Source of the DNA: Monocercomonoides exilis
Lineage: Eukaryota > Preaxostyla > Oxymonadida > Polymastigidae
DNA length: 64,000 bases
Direction: 5' to 3'
Assembly: GCA_001643675.2 (NCBI GenBank)
Contig: LSRY02000061.1
Coordinates: 310,001-374,000, forward strand
A model generated the notes under the pieces. The model made no database searches and was not told the origin of the DNA. It worked only from the letters and a program-made list of their open reading frames with translations. The translations under genes and the position numbers were made by a program. Shown piece after piece: positions 1 to 13,000 of the stretch; the stretch's first letter is position 1; the number at the start of each line of letters is the position of its first letter.

Positions 1-1
1 G

Positions 2-982
2 AAAGGTGCGAACTCAAGTTCACTCAAAGATTCTGAAGCCTCTTCACATGAAAAGGAAGATCTTGTAAAGAAAGATGAAAACGAAGAAAGCGGAAAAGCG
101 GAGGATGTTGCATCATCTGATGCATCAAATGCTCCTTTGCCTTCTTCAGGGTCTTCTCATTCTGAGTCTCAAAAGGCACAGAATCTACTGTCTGAGGTCA
201 TCGAGAAGCAAACTTTACCTTCAATTGCACTTCCTCAGTTTTCATACGAAACTGACGAGGAGTTTTGTCTCGAGTGCCAGAATTTCAAAAGCAATTGCGT
301 TTATGAAGTATGTTAGTGTTGATGTAGTTAAAACATCTTAAAGAGTTTTGAAAAAATCCTTCTGAAATTCAGAATATTTGTTTTTGCTTTTGAAAAAATT
401 TAACTTTTAACCTTTCATGTATTCCTCCATTTATTATTGGTAATTGGCCTTTTACTTTCTTTCTTCTTTTAACTTTTTATTTGATATGTATATCTTATTT
501 TTTATTAACTCTAAATCCTATGTAAGGTTAATGATCGATCAATATGCCTTCATTCGCTTCGTTATCGCCTCTGTCCTTCACGTAATCCAGTAACTAACTC
601 TGCATATTCGAAGCGTCAGAAGAAATTGATGAAGGCTGCCGAAGCAAATTATATTTCAAATAAGGGATCTTCATCTGCTGAAGGATTGGTTGATGCTTCT
701 ACAGATCAGCATTCATCTGACTTTTTGGAAAGTGAAAATGCGAAAAAAGATGGTGAAAAACTGTCTCAACTGAACGAAAAGCAGAAAAAAAGAATGAAAA
801 AAGACAAATGTGAAAAGTCAATTCCGAACTTGTTAAAACCAAAAATGGATTTTTCTTTTGCTGTTTCATCTCCTCTTCCTGATTGGGCTCTGATTGATTT
901 TGAATCTGCTTTTATGGTTCAATTTAGAATTGACTCAATATTCAAAATTATTGAGTCTGAAACAAAATCTGATTTAGAATAA
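2..982 (+). CDS. Unknown Cys-containing protein, 3' exons only (5' end outside window)
   Basis: Two exons in one continuous frame, 2-307 and 527-982, are separated by an intron at 308-526 that starts GTATGT and ends AAG. Joining at phase 0 gives uninterrupted protein. The join brings a CLECQNFKSNC motif at the end of the upstream exon next to a CLHSLRYRLC motif in the second, a Cys/His cluster that could bind zinc. It is followed by a basic Lys-rich stretch and a tail ending in SDLE and TAA. The upstream part is acidic and Ser-rich. I do not recognise the family. The start codon lies to the left of the window. Reliable: a spliced plus-strand gene. Uncertain: function and number of further exons. 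Confidence 0.62.
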
Positions 983-1597
983 ACACATTTTAATTTTTGA
1001 TTTTTTGATTTTTTTTTTTTTTCCGAATAGATGATTAGAATAAAATAGATTGTTCTGCAATTATTTCAATTATTCAACGAAAATGAGCTATTCGACATGT
1101 TGAACAAAAAAATTGTTTGAAGAGTTGCTCGCATTTTCAGGAATTAACTCTTTTCTATGTTTCTCATATCACTAGGTTTGCAATTGATAATAACAAGTTG
1201 TCAGGGAAGATGTGGAAGAACAACAAGTTGGCTTTGGGATTACTCTGCTTTTCTCTCTGTTAAACACTGTTTATGGCTTTTGTTCAGAGTTTCAGTTGAG
1301 ATTCGCTTCATTTGTTTTGGCAAATGAAAGAGTTGATTTTAATATTTGATTCAAGACAGTGAATAATCTTTCATTTGTCTCTTTGGAAGAAAAGATGGAG
1401 AATTTCTTTGATATTGTTTGCATCAAACCCAAACTGAATTTTTCCCCAAAAAAGAAGTGTATTTTTTTTTTTTTGTTCCTCTTTTTTTCGATTCGAAACA
1501 CGAAAAACACTGAAAGAAAATGAGAATAAAAACGAAAAAATATATCTGCTGCACATTGCAAAAAAAGAACTTTCCGATGAGTTTTCAATCAATCCAA
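983..1597. other. AT-rich spacer between convergent genes
   Basis: This lies between the TAA of the first gene and the TGA of the minus-strand DENN gene. It contains T-runs near 1010-1022 and 1460-1475. Short minus-strand frames here are Phe/Lys-rich and overlap the 3' end of the DENN gene; I see no credible gene. Confidence 0.6.
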
Positions 1598-4500
1598 TCA
1601 CTCCACCTCGCTTTCAATCGAAAATGATTGTGGCGACAACCACTCAGCTCTTTCAGCAGATGATACAATTGTCTTTGCTGCGCCACAAACAAGTTCTTCA
1701 TCCTCTCTCTCAGCTGAGCCATTTGCCAAATCAAAAGAAAGAGAAAGTGGAGAATGTTCGAAGATGCTGGAAGAGCAATCGTTGAGTGCCTGATTCAGCA
1801 AAGTTGTTGCCTCAGCTTCTGATACACTTTCTGGAGAACAAGGCTGTTCAATCGCGCTTTCCTGTGCATCAAGCGTAGATAATATTTGCTCTGCTGGCTG
1901 GGCGGTGGGTCTCTCCATTTGTTGTGCGCTTGAAGAATGCGGTAAATGCAACTCGTTCCCATCTTCTGAATTAAACTGTGAAGGGCAAATCAATTGATTT
2001 GTTCCTTCTTCGCCTTCATCATTTGCCAATTCGTTATTCGGTGAATGTGTGCTGTCTGTTTGATGCAAGTCAGTTGCTTCTGTGTTTGCACCATCTGCTT
2101 TCTCTTCATTCAGTTCTTCCTCACAAGACAATGCTTGCTCCTTCAAAGTCTGCTGTTCTTCTTCTGCAGAAAGTGTTTGGTTGCTTGTCTCAAAGCATTC
2201 ATCTGGTGGCTCCCCCATCGTCTGCTCTGATGTTTCTCTTTCTTCTTTTCTTTGCTCGTTTCCTTCTCCCATTGAATCAGACAAACAGTTACCTTCATCT
2301 CCTCCAGCAAAACCCTCCAGCGAAAGTGTTGATGGAGAAAAAGAAGACACAAAAGAAGAAGATGCGGCTGTATCTTCAGTGATTCTCGAATCGCTTTCAT
2401 TCAGACCAGTTTCTGTTTCGCTTGGAAATGCTTCTTCTGCAGTTGAAGAAGCAGACATGCTCTGCTTCCCATCTGATTGCATTTGTGTGTCTGTATTTCT
2501 CTCTCTTTCATTCCACGTTGTTCTGTCTGTCGAAGACACTCCAGCTGAATCGTTTGCTGTTTGCGTTATTTTGAGCAGCGATCCTGTCTTCTTCATCTGA
2601 TTGCTCTTCATTCCTGCTGGACGATAAGGCGGAGGGGGCAAAGTTGGCTGTGAAACACAACGAGAGGGAGAGGATGGTGAAGATGGTGAAGATATCTTTG
2701 GAGAAGGCGATGGAGATGAAGACGTCGGAATGGCTGTTCGGACTGACTGCAGCAGACACGACGACGAATGAGGCAGCTCAGTCAGCGAGCGAGTGTGCAT
2801 CGCTGGCTGAGAGATTGGAGTCGAAGATGGGCGACGTGGTGGAGGAGGAGGAGGCGGTGGTGGTGGTGCAGAATGAAGTGGGTGCAGTCGAGCTTGTGTA
2901 TGTGAAGGAGATGGGGAAGGAGAGGGAGAAGGCGAAGGCGAAGGAGAGGGAGGGTGATGGTGAGCTGACTGAAATGCAGTTGAGTGAGATGAGCGATATG
3001 AAGATGACTGTGAATGAGCTGCTGGAGTGTCAATGCTGTTTGGAGTGGAAGAATTCGGTGAAGTCAGAATCTCCTTCAGCGACGCCAGCGACGATGCAAA
3101 TGACGACTTGAAGGCAGCAAACGAGAGCGATGCCGACTTTGCATGGTGCTTGTTGGGCTGCGACAGATCGCTCTTCTCAAAACTTGAAGCAGAGGAGCTT
3201 GCCGAATGGAACGGCGGGGTATTGCCACCACCCGACAGCATACTCAAGTCAGAGCTGCTTGCACATGCTGCCAAATTTGCTCTGCTGCTGCTGTGCGTGT
3301 TGCCAGCAGCTGTATGTGAGTGCTGCAGAGGAGGAGGTGTGGGTGGATGTGCCACGCGATGTGGATGGGGATGGAGGAGAGCAGCTGTCGCATCATCTGC
3401 ACTTGTATCTGCACTTGCTGCTTTGTCTGTCTTCAGTGTGCTCTCTTCGCTCTTCCCAGACACGCTGCCTGCTGCTCTGCGGGCGGATGGCTGTGGAAGA
3501 TGCAGCGGATGGTGGTCGATGCGCGCAGCAGCAAACATCGCAAAGAGATGCGACACAAACGGTGGCTGCATCTGAGCAGGCAGCACACGAGGTGGTGGAG
3601 GAGGACGAGCAGAAGAACGCGGCGGAGGAGACGGAAGAGAAGGTGGAAGAGGAGATGACGAAGGAGATGGACGATGTGGTGGACGATGTGATGAGGGTGA
3701 CTGATCTTGTTTCAGCTGTTTTGTTTGTGGAAGAATGGATGAAGATGAATTGATTGTTGGCAAAGAAGAAAAAGAAGAAGAAGAAGCAAAAATGCTGTTT
3801 TTGTTGGCCAATGAAGCAAACTTTGCAGTGTTTGAATCCAATGTGCCCAAGTCAAGCCACTCAGAATGAGACGGTTCATCTGCCTTTTGCTGCTGAAAAT
3901 GAAGCGGCGAAGACGACGGCATTCCTTTCGGAAAAAGCGATGGCGAAGAAGAGGAAGACTGGAGGAGGTGCGGCGGAGTGCCAGCTGATCTGGCGGGAGG
4001 GCACAGCGAAGACGGAGGTGAAGCACGAGATGGCGAAGTTTGTGCGGGTGGAAGGGCGAAGGAAAGCGAGAGCGAATGAGGATCTGTCGAATTGCAGCAC
4101 GAAAACACGATTTGTGTCTGACTCTGCGTCTGCTCTTTCCTCCGCTTTGGATGTGCCTTTTGGGTGCTGCTGCTGCGGCAGACGGCGCTGAGGAAGACAA
4201 TCTCCTCGTCCACAAAGTCTGCCAGTTCGTATTCGCTGAGCACAACATCCTCAGCACATCCACACCACACAGCAGCACCCGCCCTGCCTTCCTCAGGCAG
4301 CATCGCTGTGCCACTCTGCCTCTGCTTCTCTGCAGCACTCAGCTCAGCCACATCCACCGAATGGCTTCTTCTCTTCTTTTTGCTGTCTTTCTTTGCTTCT
4401 TCAGCTGGCTCGTCTGCAGATGCAATTCGGTGCAATTGCCTGTCACATCTGCTTTTTGATGCATTTGCACCAATCAGCTCAGCTGGTTCATTCTCTTGTT

Positions 4501-7500
4501 GCTCATCTGCATCGTCTTTCAGAACACCCAACGCATCCAATGCAGAGCAACCTTTTGTGATTGGAGTATGTCTGGTAGAGCTTATCTTTCCAAGTTTCTC
4601 TTTCTCTTCTTTCTCTTCTTTCTCTTCTTCTTCTGCTGCTTTTTTTCGGAGGCGAACGACTGTGTCGACTGCATCCCGAAACAGACTCGTCGACACAAAT
4701 GCCTCAAAAAAGCATCGCAGCGCAGAAGTCGACGAGCACAGCGGAGACACACGCAACTCGTCAGACATCGACAATGCTGAGGGAGCTGCTGATGGAGAAG
4801 AAGGCGAAGGGAATAGAGATGATGAAGGAGATGAAGCAGGAGACAAAGAAGGGGATGGCAACTGAATGCTGCAGTTCTTCAGAAGTGCTGCAACATATCT
4901 CTCTTCATTCACAGCCACTCGCCACTTCTCTTTCGCACCTGCGCTTTTCCCCTTTCCTTCTCCTTTTCCCTCTCCCTTTCTCCTCCTCCTCTCTCGAAGC
5001 TCCTTCAGCTTTGCTCTGCTCCGTCTCGCTGCTTCAAATGTCGGCATAAGCACACGCTTGCACGGCAGCTCGTCCAACACACTCGCACTGCACACTCTCC
5101 ATCTCCTGCCCAACCGACTGTGCTGTTTGCAAATGCCTCTCCAGCCACTGAAGAACGGTGTGCTGTGCCTGCACCCAAACTCATCCAGAACTGAATGCAT
5201 CTCCCTCTCCCATTCGCCATTCAGCTGCTCTTCTTCTCCAAAGTCTGTTGGGCAACTTCTGCTGCTCTCCACGTTGTGACAATGAGAATTGCACTTTTTG
5301 AATTCTGTCAGCACACATTCAGAAATGTCTCTTTCTCGCACGCTTCTATTCTTCATCTCATTTTCTGCACCATTTGCACTGCCTTCGCTTTGCCTTGTGT
5401 TTTGTCCTGGTGTTTCTGCCTGTCTTCCCTTCGCAGCGCCAACAGAAGGCATCAGGAGAAAAGCGTGGAACGAGAAGAAGTGATAGAAGATGCACCGCTG
5501 CAGCCACTTCACTCGTTCAGCCTGCCTCAAAAATGAACAAATAGAGCGATTTGGCTTCGTTTCCATCCTTCTGCTCAAATCGGCTGTTGTGTCCGTTTTC
5601 TTCTGCTCAGTTGTTCGCTCTTCTGTCTGTTTCAAAAAACGAACTGAAATCTTGTTGTTTTTTGCTTCGTTTGGCTCTTCTGAATTTCTCTCATTGTCCT
5701 TCGCAGCCTCATCCTTTTCGTCTCTTCTGTTTTCTTCCTGCATCAAAGCAGACTTTTCACTCTGACTTCTGCCTTCAGCAGTTTCGCGTGAATTCTTTTC
5801 TCTTTTTGAGCTGGACCTTTCACCAGGCACATTCTCAGCTTTCGGAGGTTGTGCAGAAGACGAAGAAGACAAAGCAGAAGGTGATCTCTTGGGTGATTGA
5901 TGCGAAGCATCAGAAAATTTCACTGCTGAACTGTCATTTGGCTGGCAAGCCATTTCACGGGAAGACAGAAGAAAAGCATCAGCCGAAGCAGAATTAGTTG
6001 AAGATAACTCCACACGTTGCATCGATGATGGTAACTTCTTGGCATTTGAGATGTGCATCCCTGACATATCACTTCTCAACAACGTTGATGCAGATGCAGA
6101 CAAAAGAGCAGGTTCAGGCGAAGGAGAATCCACTGCCCCAGTTCGTGTGTCTGGAGATGGTGAATGAGGCAGATGTGCATTGGATGAGGAAAAAGGCAGA
6201 GGAGAAGGAGAATGCGCAGGCAGCTGAGAGTGCATCTTTCGCGAGGTGTTGAGCGAGCGAGAGTTGATCAGCTGCAGCTCCCCGGCTATTCCACGAAGCG
6301 CTTCGCAAAGTCTGTCCAGCGCTGGAAACGAGACGGTGACAAGTGGCGGCGCAGAGAGTGTGAAGCGGGTTGAGGCAAGCAGCGTGCGGATGACAGAAGA
6401 CGACAGCAGAGTGTGATCGGCCAGCTGCGGCGACGAGTTCTGCCCAGACAGGCTTGTCTGTCTCATCAGCCTCTGCTTTCCCAGCTGCCTCGCTGACTCT
6501 GCTGCACCAGGCATTCCTTGCTTGGAGTGTGCAGCCGACGGCCACAGCACCGTCCGTCCTTCGAGCCACAGAATTGCCACGCTGTCGCCCACAAGCGCCT
6601 CTCTGCCGCTCAGGCTGCTGTCCAGCATCCCAATCACATACGGCACAGGCGCCCCGACCATCCCGTGCAGCCCATCGGGCAGAACAGGGATGAACACCCC
6701 TTTCCATCGCAGCGGGCACAGAAGACTCCGCAGCGCCGTTGCTGCCGCACTCACTGCACAAAGCGGTGACTTTGCCGTAGAAGACGACACAACAAGAACA
6801 GACCCTTCTGCCAGCATCCACAAATGCAGCTGCACCACACAGCTCGCCGGAACCTGCGTCACAATCCACTCCACATCCACTTCGTTCACCTCCAGAAATG
6901 ACATGCTCGGAATCTCCCTCCAGCTCCTTTCAAGCCTCGATGCGTCTCTGCAGTTCTGCAACGCTTTCGACGACTGGACAGGAAGCTTCAATCCGACAAC
7001 CTGCTCTCCTCCAGCCCAGGTGCAGCTGGCTGACACATCCTCCAGCACTGCTCCGTACAGCACAGACAGTTCTGCAGACGTAGGTAACGCTGCACGACAA
7101 AAGAGATCAGACCCCAGATAAAGCGACTGAAGACGCGACAGCAGCTGGAACATCGGCTCTTCCCACATATACTCTGTCACAAGGCACAGGCACTCTGGTG
7201 GGCGCTGCTCTGACAGAGAATAGCGAAGACAAAATCCATACTGCTTCTCATCTTCCTCATTCGTCAAGCAGAATACAAACCGGTCACTGATCAAAGATAC
7301 AAGCAAAAAATTTTGGAGAAATTGAAAAAATGAAAGAAAATAGAAAAAGAAAGAAAGAGAATTCGCGGGATAAATCTTTAAAGTTCATGCGACACAAGAT
7401 GGCAATGCACACTTCGGTTGGAATTTGCGCGTCAAGCAAGACCTTCGCTCGGGGAAGCAAAACTCGCAAATTGATGCTAAATTGGTCCGCTTGTTGGCTT

Positions 7501-7711
7501 CAAACCCATACAGCACAGATGGCTTCCAATCCCACCAACACATTTCATGTAGTTCTCTGTGCTCATCTACGATTGACTCTTTCCCACCTGGTGCGGGTCC
7601 TGCTTGCAAAAGTGATTCTTTCATCGGCTGGCAGTCTGCAAACGACACATGCACAAAGGCATCAAATAAGCGCGATACCGTTCCATCTCTGCATGAGGAT
7701 GCAGCATTCAT
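1598..7711 (-). CDS. DENN-domain protein (putative Rab GTPase exchange factor), two exons
   Basis: DENN proteins usually activate Rab GTPases in membrane traffic. Exon 1 is 7443-7711 (ATG at 7711) and exon 2 is 1598-7286; the 156-base intron 7287-7442 (GT..CAG on the minus strand) joins CGA-AG to T-GAC. That join recreates a textbook uDENN stretch, FCFPE followed by VFCLTNEEDEKQYGFCLRY. The product is 1985 residues. uDENN covers about 55-130. Core DENN covers about 235-330, with LVVSSS, the block LRWKGVFIPVLPDGL and PVPYVIGML. A short FFEAFVSTSLFRDAV stretch near 940-970 resembles dDENN. The rest is Ser-, Pro- and Glu-rich, with SP repeats and a ten-proline run, and is probably disordered. 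The long inserts between core DENN and dDENN are unusual. The family call is secure; which GTPase it acts on is unknown. Confidence 0.85.
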
Positions 7712-7860
7712 AAAACAACGGCGCAGCTAAATAGCAAAGATATCTGATTTTCTTTTGTTTTGCTGTCCCATAAATATATATTTTTGCAGAAAAAATGTTG
7801 AATTAGCAGTTCATTTTAATTTTTTGTGCATTACATTCTAAAAAGAATATTGAGGCATAT

Positions 7861-7955
7861 GGGTATGATATACGAGTTTTCAAAACATCTTGAAACTTAT
7901 TTATTTATTATAAATATGATTATTAATCATCATTTCTCATGCTTTTTATCATCGA
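7861..7955 (+). repeat. Left terminal inverted repeat of the Merlin element
   Basis: It begins GGGTATGATATACGAGTTTT and matches the reverse complement of 9137-9231 at roughly three quarters of positions by eye. Confidence 0.75.
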
Positions 7956-8028
7956 AAGTATGTGTGGATAAAAAATAAAAAATGAGAAAAAAATAAAAAA
8001 TCAATTATGATTTATTATCTGAATTTTT

Positions 8029-9049
8029 TTATTCTTCTGTCTCAAACCCTGACGACTCTTCCTCAGTTTCTTCATCTCCCAAAATATCTTCATTTTGAGG
8101 GATTTTGGAATCTTCTTCTTCTCCTTCCTCTTCATCAAGATCTTCTTCTGGTTTTTCTACTGTTTAAGACTAAACAGTGGAAAGTGAAATATCTTGGAAT
8201 TTATTATTCATAGAATTTTTAACCAAAAACATTCTCAAATGATCTGCAATCATTGATTTTCTCACTCCATTCTGATGGACTAATTTGCGCAATGCACCCC
8301 ACAATCCCTCTATCGTACTGGCACATGCACCTGAAACAAGGTCAACAAAATGTCTTTTATGGCAGACAGTTTTGTGAGTGAAATCATATTGATCCAATGT
8401 GGAGGATGCTTTCCACTCGTTGTTCATAATTGTTGAACTGCTTCGAATTGTTTCTTTTATGATGAAAAGAAGAGTTTCCCTTTTTCTGTTAGGCACAACT
8501 CACACACAACAAAAACCAGCTCCACATCCCTCCAACCTCTTGACTACACCAATTTTCCATATTTATTCTTTTATTCTTCCCTTCTTGTTTTTTCTTCTCC
8601 TCCACACAGCCTCATCAATTTTTACCACTTTCTCTTCTCCTTCTATTGGGTTTTGATGTGAATTCCAAATTTCTATGCAAGAAACTCTGACGATGCAACG
8701 CAAAAATCCAACAGTTTTCCGATTCACTTCCAGCACTTTCGAAATGAACTTGATATATGTCCCTTTTCAATGCCATAAATTGATTCTTTAACTTTCACCA
8801 AATCTCAATTTGTTCCAAGAGAAAATTCTGTTATCATATGCAGATTTCTTTCTATTGCATTTTGAACAGTGAAAATATCCGTTTAACTTTTCACCTTTTA
8901 GAACAAACATTTTTTCTTCTGCAACATACGCAAATTTTCGCTTCGTTTTTGAAAACATTTTCGTTTTACCACCACCACGCTCCGTCTTCGTCTGTGAAAA
9001 CAATATCCAGCTGATGAATCTTTGTTATCTGAAGATCCATCATTGCCAT
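8029..9049 (-). pseudogene. Merlin (ISXO2-like) transposase pseudogene
   Basis: Reading the minus strand from an ATG at 9049, there is one frameshift near 8960; after that a single frame runs to 8029. The N-terminal zinc-ribbon piece (HCSKCNRKK, about 8860-8890) is followed by VKIDEAVWRRRK (first catalytic Asp) and VVPNRKRE. IMNNEWKAS follows, then CHKRHFVDLVSGA and STIEGLWGALRK (catalytic Glu). The second catalytic Asp, expected in the I-x-x-D-x-W position, is Asn here. In-frame stops occur at 8788-8790 (TAA), shortly after as TGA, in the GRIKE-stop-IW position (TAA), before VVPN (TGA), and at 8170-8172 (TAG) followed by TAA. An acidic tail in the same frame ends at 8029. Stops plus the lost Asp make this certainly inactive. 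Confidence 0.8.
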
Positions 9050-9136
9050 TTCAATTTATCTATTTTGATCACAACCCATGGCAACTTGAAATTGTCCCTT
9101 TTTTGAAAAAAATTATTAATTCATAATGATGCATTT

Positions 9137-9231
9137 CCGATGATTATTGACATGAATAATGATAATTTATAATCATATAAATTATAAACAAATATGTTTT
9201 GATGTGTTTTGAGAACTCATATATCATACCC
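9137..9231 (-). repeat. Right terminal inverted repeat of the Merlin element
   Basis: Read on the minus strand it begins GGGTATGATATATGAGTTCT and pairs with 7861-7955. The inner portion is very AT-rich and aligns less well. Confidence 0.75.
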
Positions 9232-10032
9232 TTATTCCAGATTCGCTCGTGGTGATAAACAAATGCAAGATTCGAAATTGATGAGGAAATAGTGTAGTTA
9301 TTGATTTTGAAAAGAATGAATTGACAGAGAATCGTTATCCATATTTGGCTAATCAAACATTGATATAAACTGCAATTGAGATAATGATTAATAACATAAG
9401 AAGAACAAATAACATACACATATGTTACTGACAATACATCACATCAAAGAGTAGCAAAGGAGAATAAAACATATACTCTTTTATAAATACATAACCAGAA
9501 TGCTTTTGATGAATCATTGCATATCATGCAACTCAATCATAAAGAAATAAGTCTGTTTGAAAAAATACATATTAATAAATGAATATACATACAAACACAC
9601 AAAAAAACTTCTCCTTGGAGAAAAAAGACAAAAAACACATTTTACAGAAAAAACACATTCTGCCGTTGAGAATGTCGATTCTTCTGCAAAAACCATTCTG
9701 CCTTTTCAAAAACAAAACAAAACAAACAAAAGTGTTCAAATTACATAATAGAAATAAACTTGAATTCAGCTGTCATTTCAATCAAGCTTATTTTCTTTTT
9801 TAAATTAGAAACATTCGCAAATGCATATCGTTGCATATCCTGATAGCGATTAATTCTGATTCATGCTCAATGGTGTTCTCACAGCTTCATCATTTTCTTT
9901 TTGTAAAATCAAGATAACAGAAGGCCAAAGCTCTTTCAATTCACTTGAGTCGGCATTTCCAATTATGAAACTTCTCTTGAATTCTTGACATTGCAGCAAA
10001 AATATCATTTAACGCAGTTTCCTAACTGATTT
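9232..10032. other. AT-rich spacer downstream of K1
   Basis: No gene is supported here. The frame of the K1 pseudokinase gene continues past its TAG (10033-10035) for about 80 codons with only TAA stops, but the residues show no similarity to the K2 tail, so I treat it as untranslated. A-rich short frames at 9557-9803 look like composition artefacts. Confidence 0.5.
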
Positions 10033-13000
10033 CTACTGTTCAACCAATGTCTGATTTGTGGTCCTGCTGGCTTTCTTTGTCGAGCAGCTACCATTGTTGT
10101 ATTCGCTGTAATTTGACTCAGCCATCAGGTTTATTGCATCAGAAACTGTGAATCTGGATGCGTTTTGAGGGAAAAGTCGGATGTATTCGCTTTTGAGAAA
10201 CGCAAGAGATGGTCTATCTGACACTGTTGACGAAAGCATGTTCTTCACAAGATTTGCCAGTTTGGAGTTTTGAATCGATTCAATTTCTGGCCTTGCACCA
10301 TTCATAATCTTCTGTCCAGCCACCTCCGCCTCATACTCCCCAAATGGAACCTGAAGCGTCAGACACTCCCACAGCATCATCCCAATCGAGAACACAACCG
10401 TCTTCTTCGTTGCGTGCTTCTTTTGTCCATTCAACAGTTCTGGCGCCTTCCATCTCAAACACTCATCTCTGTTGTCAAGCTCGTCCTCAAAGGCAGATGA
10501 GGGCGGAGGTGAGTCAGTGAATCTCTCGCTCATCAACGAAATGTCAGATGATGATGTGGCAATGGTGGAGGACGAGGAAATTGAGGAGGAATCTGAACAA
10601 TCAGAAGAATAGCTAGAGTGCATCGCAAGGCAGATGACCATGTGCTCAGAGAAAAGAACAATATGAGGGCTCAGATTGTCCAATGACTGAAGTGGGTTTT
10701 CCATCTCATCAAATGAGTGGAGAGCAAGATTTGCAACCCAGAACAGGATTTGGGCAGCAGTTATCACTCTTTCTTCCAGCGTCCCAATTGCCATTTCCTT
10801 TGTCTTATTCAGCCCATGCAACAGCATGAACAGCGAATCTCTCAGATCCACAATTAACTTTTCATGAGGTGATGAACAGGCCATTGCATCCACCAGATTC
10901 GACATCGAAGATGTGGTTGGGCACAAATCCTCTCCACGAACAAATGTTGAATCTGAATCAGTCGTTGAAGTGGTCGAGGTGGATGAGATTGATGGTGATG
11001 GTGATCTCTTTTGAATCTCTCCTTCTTCCTTCTCATCAACCTTTTCCAACATCCATTGTGGAATCTCGTCTGAATCTCTTCCTAGGATGTATTCAGTCGA
11101 TCCACTCTCAGATAATAAATGCTCTGATGACTCAGAGTGTTCCATTTTGCCATTTATTCTTTTCTTCATCCTCTCATCGTTTTTCTTCTCTGCCTCTCTT
11201 TCGGCTCTTCGCCACTGTTCTTCTGGTGACATCTCCATCGTCACCATCTCAAATGCTTTTGGATCCTTCTTCACTGTGTCTTCCACAATCACTTCCAGCT
11301 CTTTTGTTCTTCTCTTTTGCTTTTTCCAACGAACAATAAAGGCTATTGCAACAATAAGAACAATCAAAAACAAAACAACAAATATTATTGCAATTATAAA
11401 AGCCCATGATTTTCCTTCTTTCCTTCCTTCAACAATCCTTTCATCTCCATTTGCCTTGGGCTCACTTCTGTTCTTTAGAATGAAAGATTGCGTTGATGAA
11501 GGAGAGTCTGCCTTGCCAAACAAGATGCACACTGACACCTCTGCTTCTTCAGCAGCCGATTTCACCGCATTTGACTGAATCCTTCCAACTGCACTGCTCT
11601 CATTCCCATGCTCATCTGAACAAAACTCGTATCTGTCAATCACATCCACATCTCCCACTTTCGATATTATCTCGAATGACAAGTTGCACGGTAGAAGCAG
11701 AGACCCAGTGAATGTCAGCTTCATCTCTCCTTCATCTTCCTCGCTTGACACACGCTCCAACACAGGGATGAAGAATGATGAATCCCTCTCTGAAACAATC
11801 CCTCCCAATGTGCATCCTTCATTCAGTATCCACAGAGAAGTGTTATCCTTCAATCCATCTCCTCCTTTCAAACTCAAAACATTTAATGCTCCTGAATCTG
11901 AACAGATGATATTTCTTCTCAATGACGGATATCCTTCGACAGATGGATTGTTGTCAATGAACTCTCCTTTCTCAATATTCACATTTCCTCCACTCATTGT
12001 TATTCCACCTTCTGGTGAATTCGATATTGTTGTGTCTTTCGTCATCACAGAACTATTCACAACATCCACGACAGATCCATCCCATCTGCACAACTCTTCT
12101 CCTGAATTCAAATACTGCTCATTTCTTTCCTTTTCACTTCCATCAAAAACGCAGCTGTCCATTTTCACATCCAAACAATTCTCCAATTTCATCAATTTTC
12201 CTTTTGCGATCTTTGAACTGACTCCACCCATTGTGCAATTTGTCAAACAAATTGTCTTTTTCATTGACAAGCAAAATGTCAATGATTCTTCATCTCCTTC
12301 AACTGTGATATTTTCAATTTGCAACTTTTCCATATTTAATTGACCACATTCATTAATATCTATCAGAAATGTTTTAATAGTTGAATTGAAAATCGTTAAT
12401 GAATCAATTACCGATGGAAGTTGTGATGAAAGATATAACGAAGATTCATGAAGAATGAGATTTGATATTGTGCATCCATCAAGTTGTAATTCTCCTTTTT
12501 TCATATTAATGATGTGAAATGGAATGTTTGCAAAAGCAGTATTTCCTCCTTCCGTTAATTGTTTTGAGCCGAATGAACAATTCATCACTTCAAGAATCCC
12601 TCCTTCTGGTGATATCAGTGATTCGTGAGAAGAGATGAAATTCAAATCAAACACAAAGTTCACTCTTAGCAATGAGACAGCTCCTGTTGTTGAAATCAAA
12701 GAATCCTTTGTTTTTTCAATACTTGATTTCACTTCAACTTCACATAAGCCTCTGCTCCTCGAACTCAGACTCATCTCCTCCAGATTTATCTCTTCACCAA
12801 TCACGCTCTCCTCAACAATGAACATCAGACTCATGAAATCTGAAGTCATATGCATCAGCCCATGCTCAATTGAATCACATGGTAATGTGTTTGTTCCACA
12901 TTGTCTGTCATTTGATCCATTCACACCGCTCACAACAATTGTGTCACTCTGATAGATCGTCACAAAATCAATCAGATTTGTATCGATTGGATAATCACAT

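Larger units (their letters stand above)
7861..9231 (-). mobile_element. Merlin-type (IS1595/ISXO2-like) DNA transposon, inactive
   Basis: A 1.37-kb element is bounded by imperfect terminal inverted repeats of about 95 bp whose outer ends both begin GGGTATGATATA. It contains one transposase reading frame on the minus strand with several stops. Size and content match Merlin, the eukaryotic relatives of bacterial IS1595/IS1016. I could not find a matching 8-9 bp target duplication at the outer edges, so the insertion is old or the flanks have changed. Confidence 0.8.

Noticed and set aside
2045-6870. Many long open frames on the plus strand opposite the DENN gene
   Set aside because: They are shadows of the Ser/Pro/Glu-rich codons of the minus-strand gene; none resembles a protein family, and the DENN domains fix the coding strand.
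9790-10032. Extension of K1 beyond its TAG stop, open except for TAA codons
   Set aside because: Would require TAG/TAA read-through or a changed code; the extension does not match the end of K2, and TAA stops directly after conserved C-termini elsewhere (27270).
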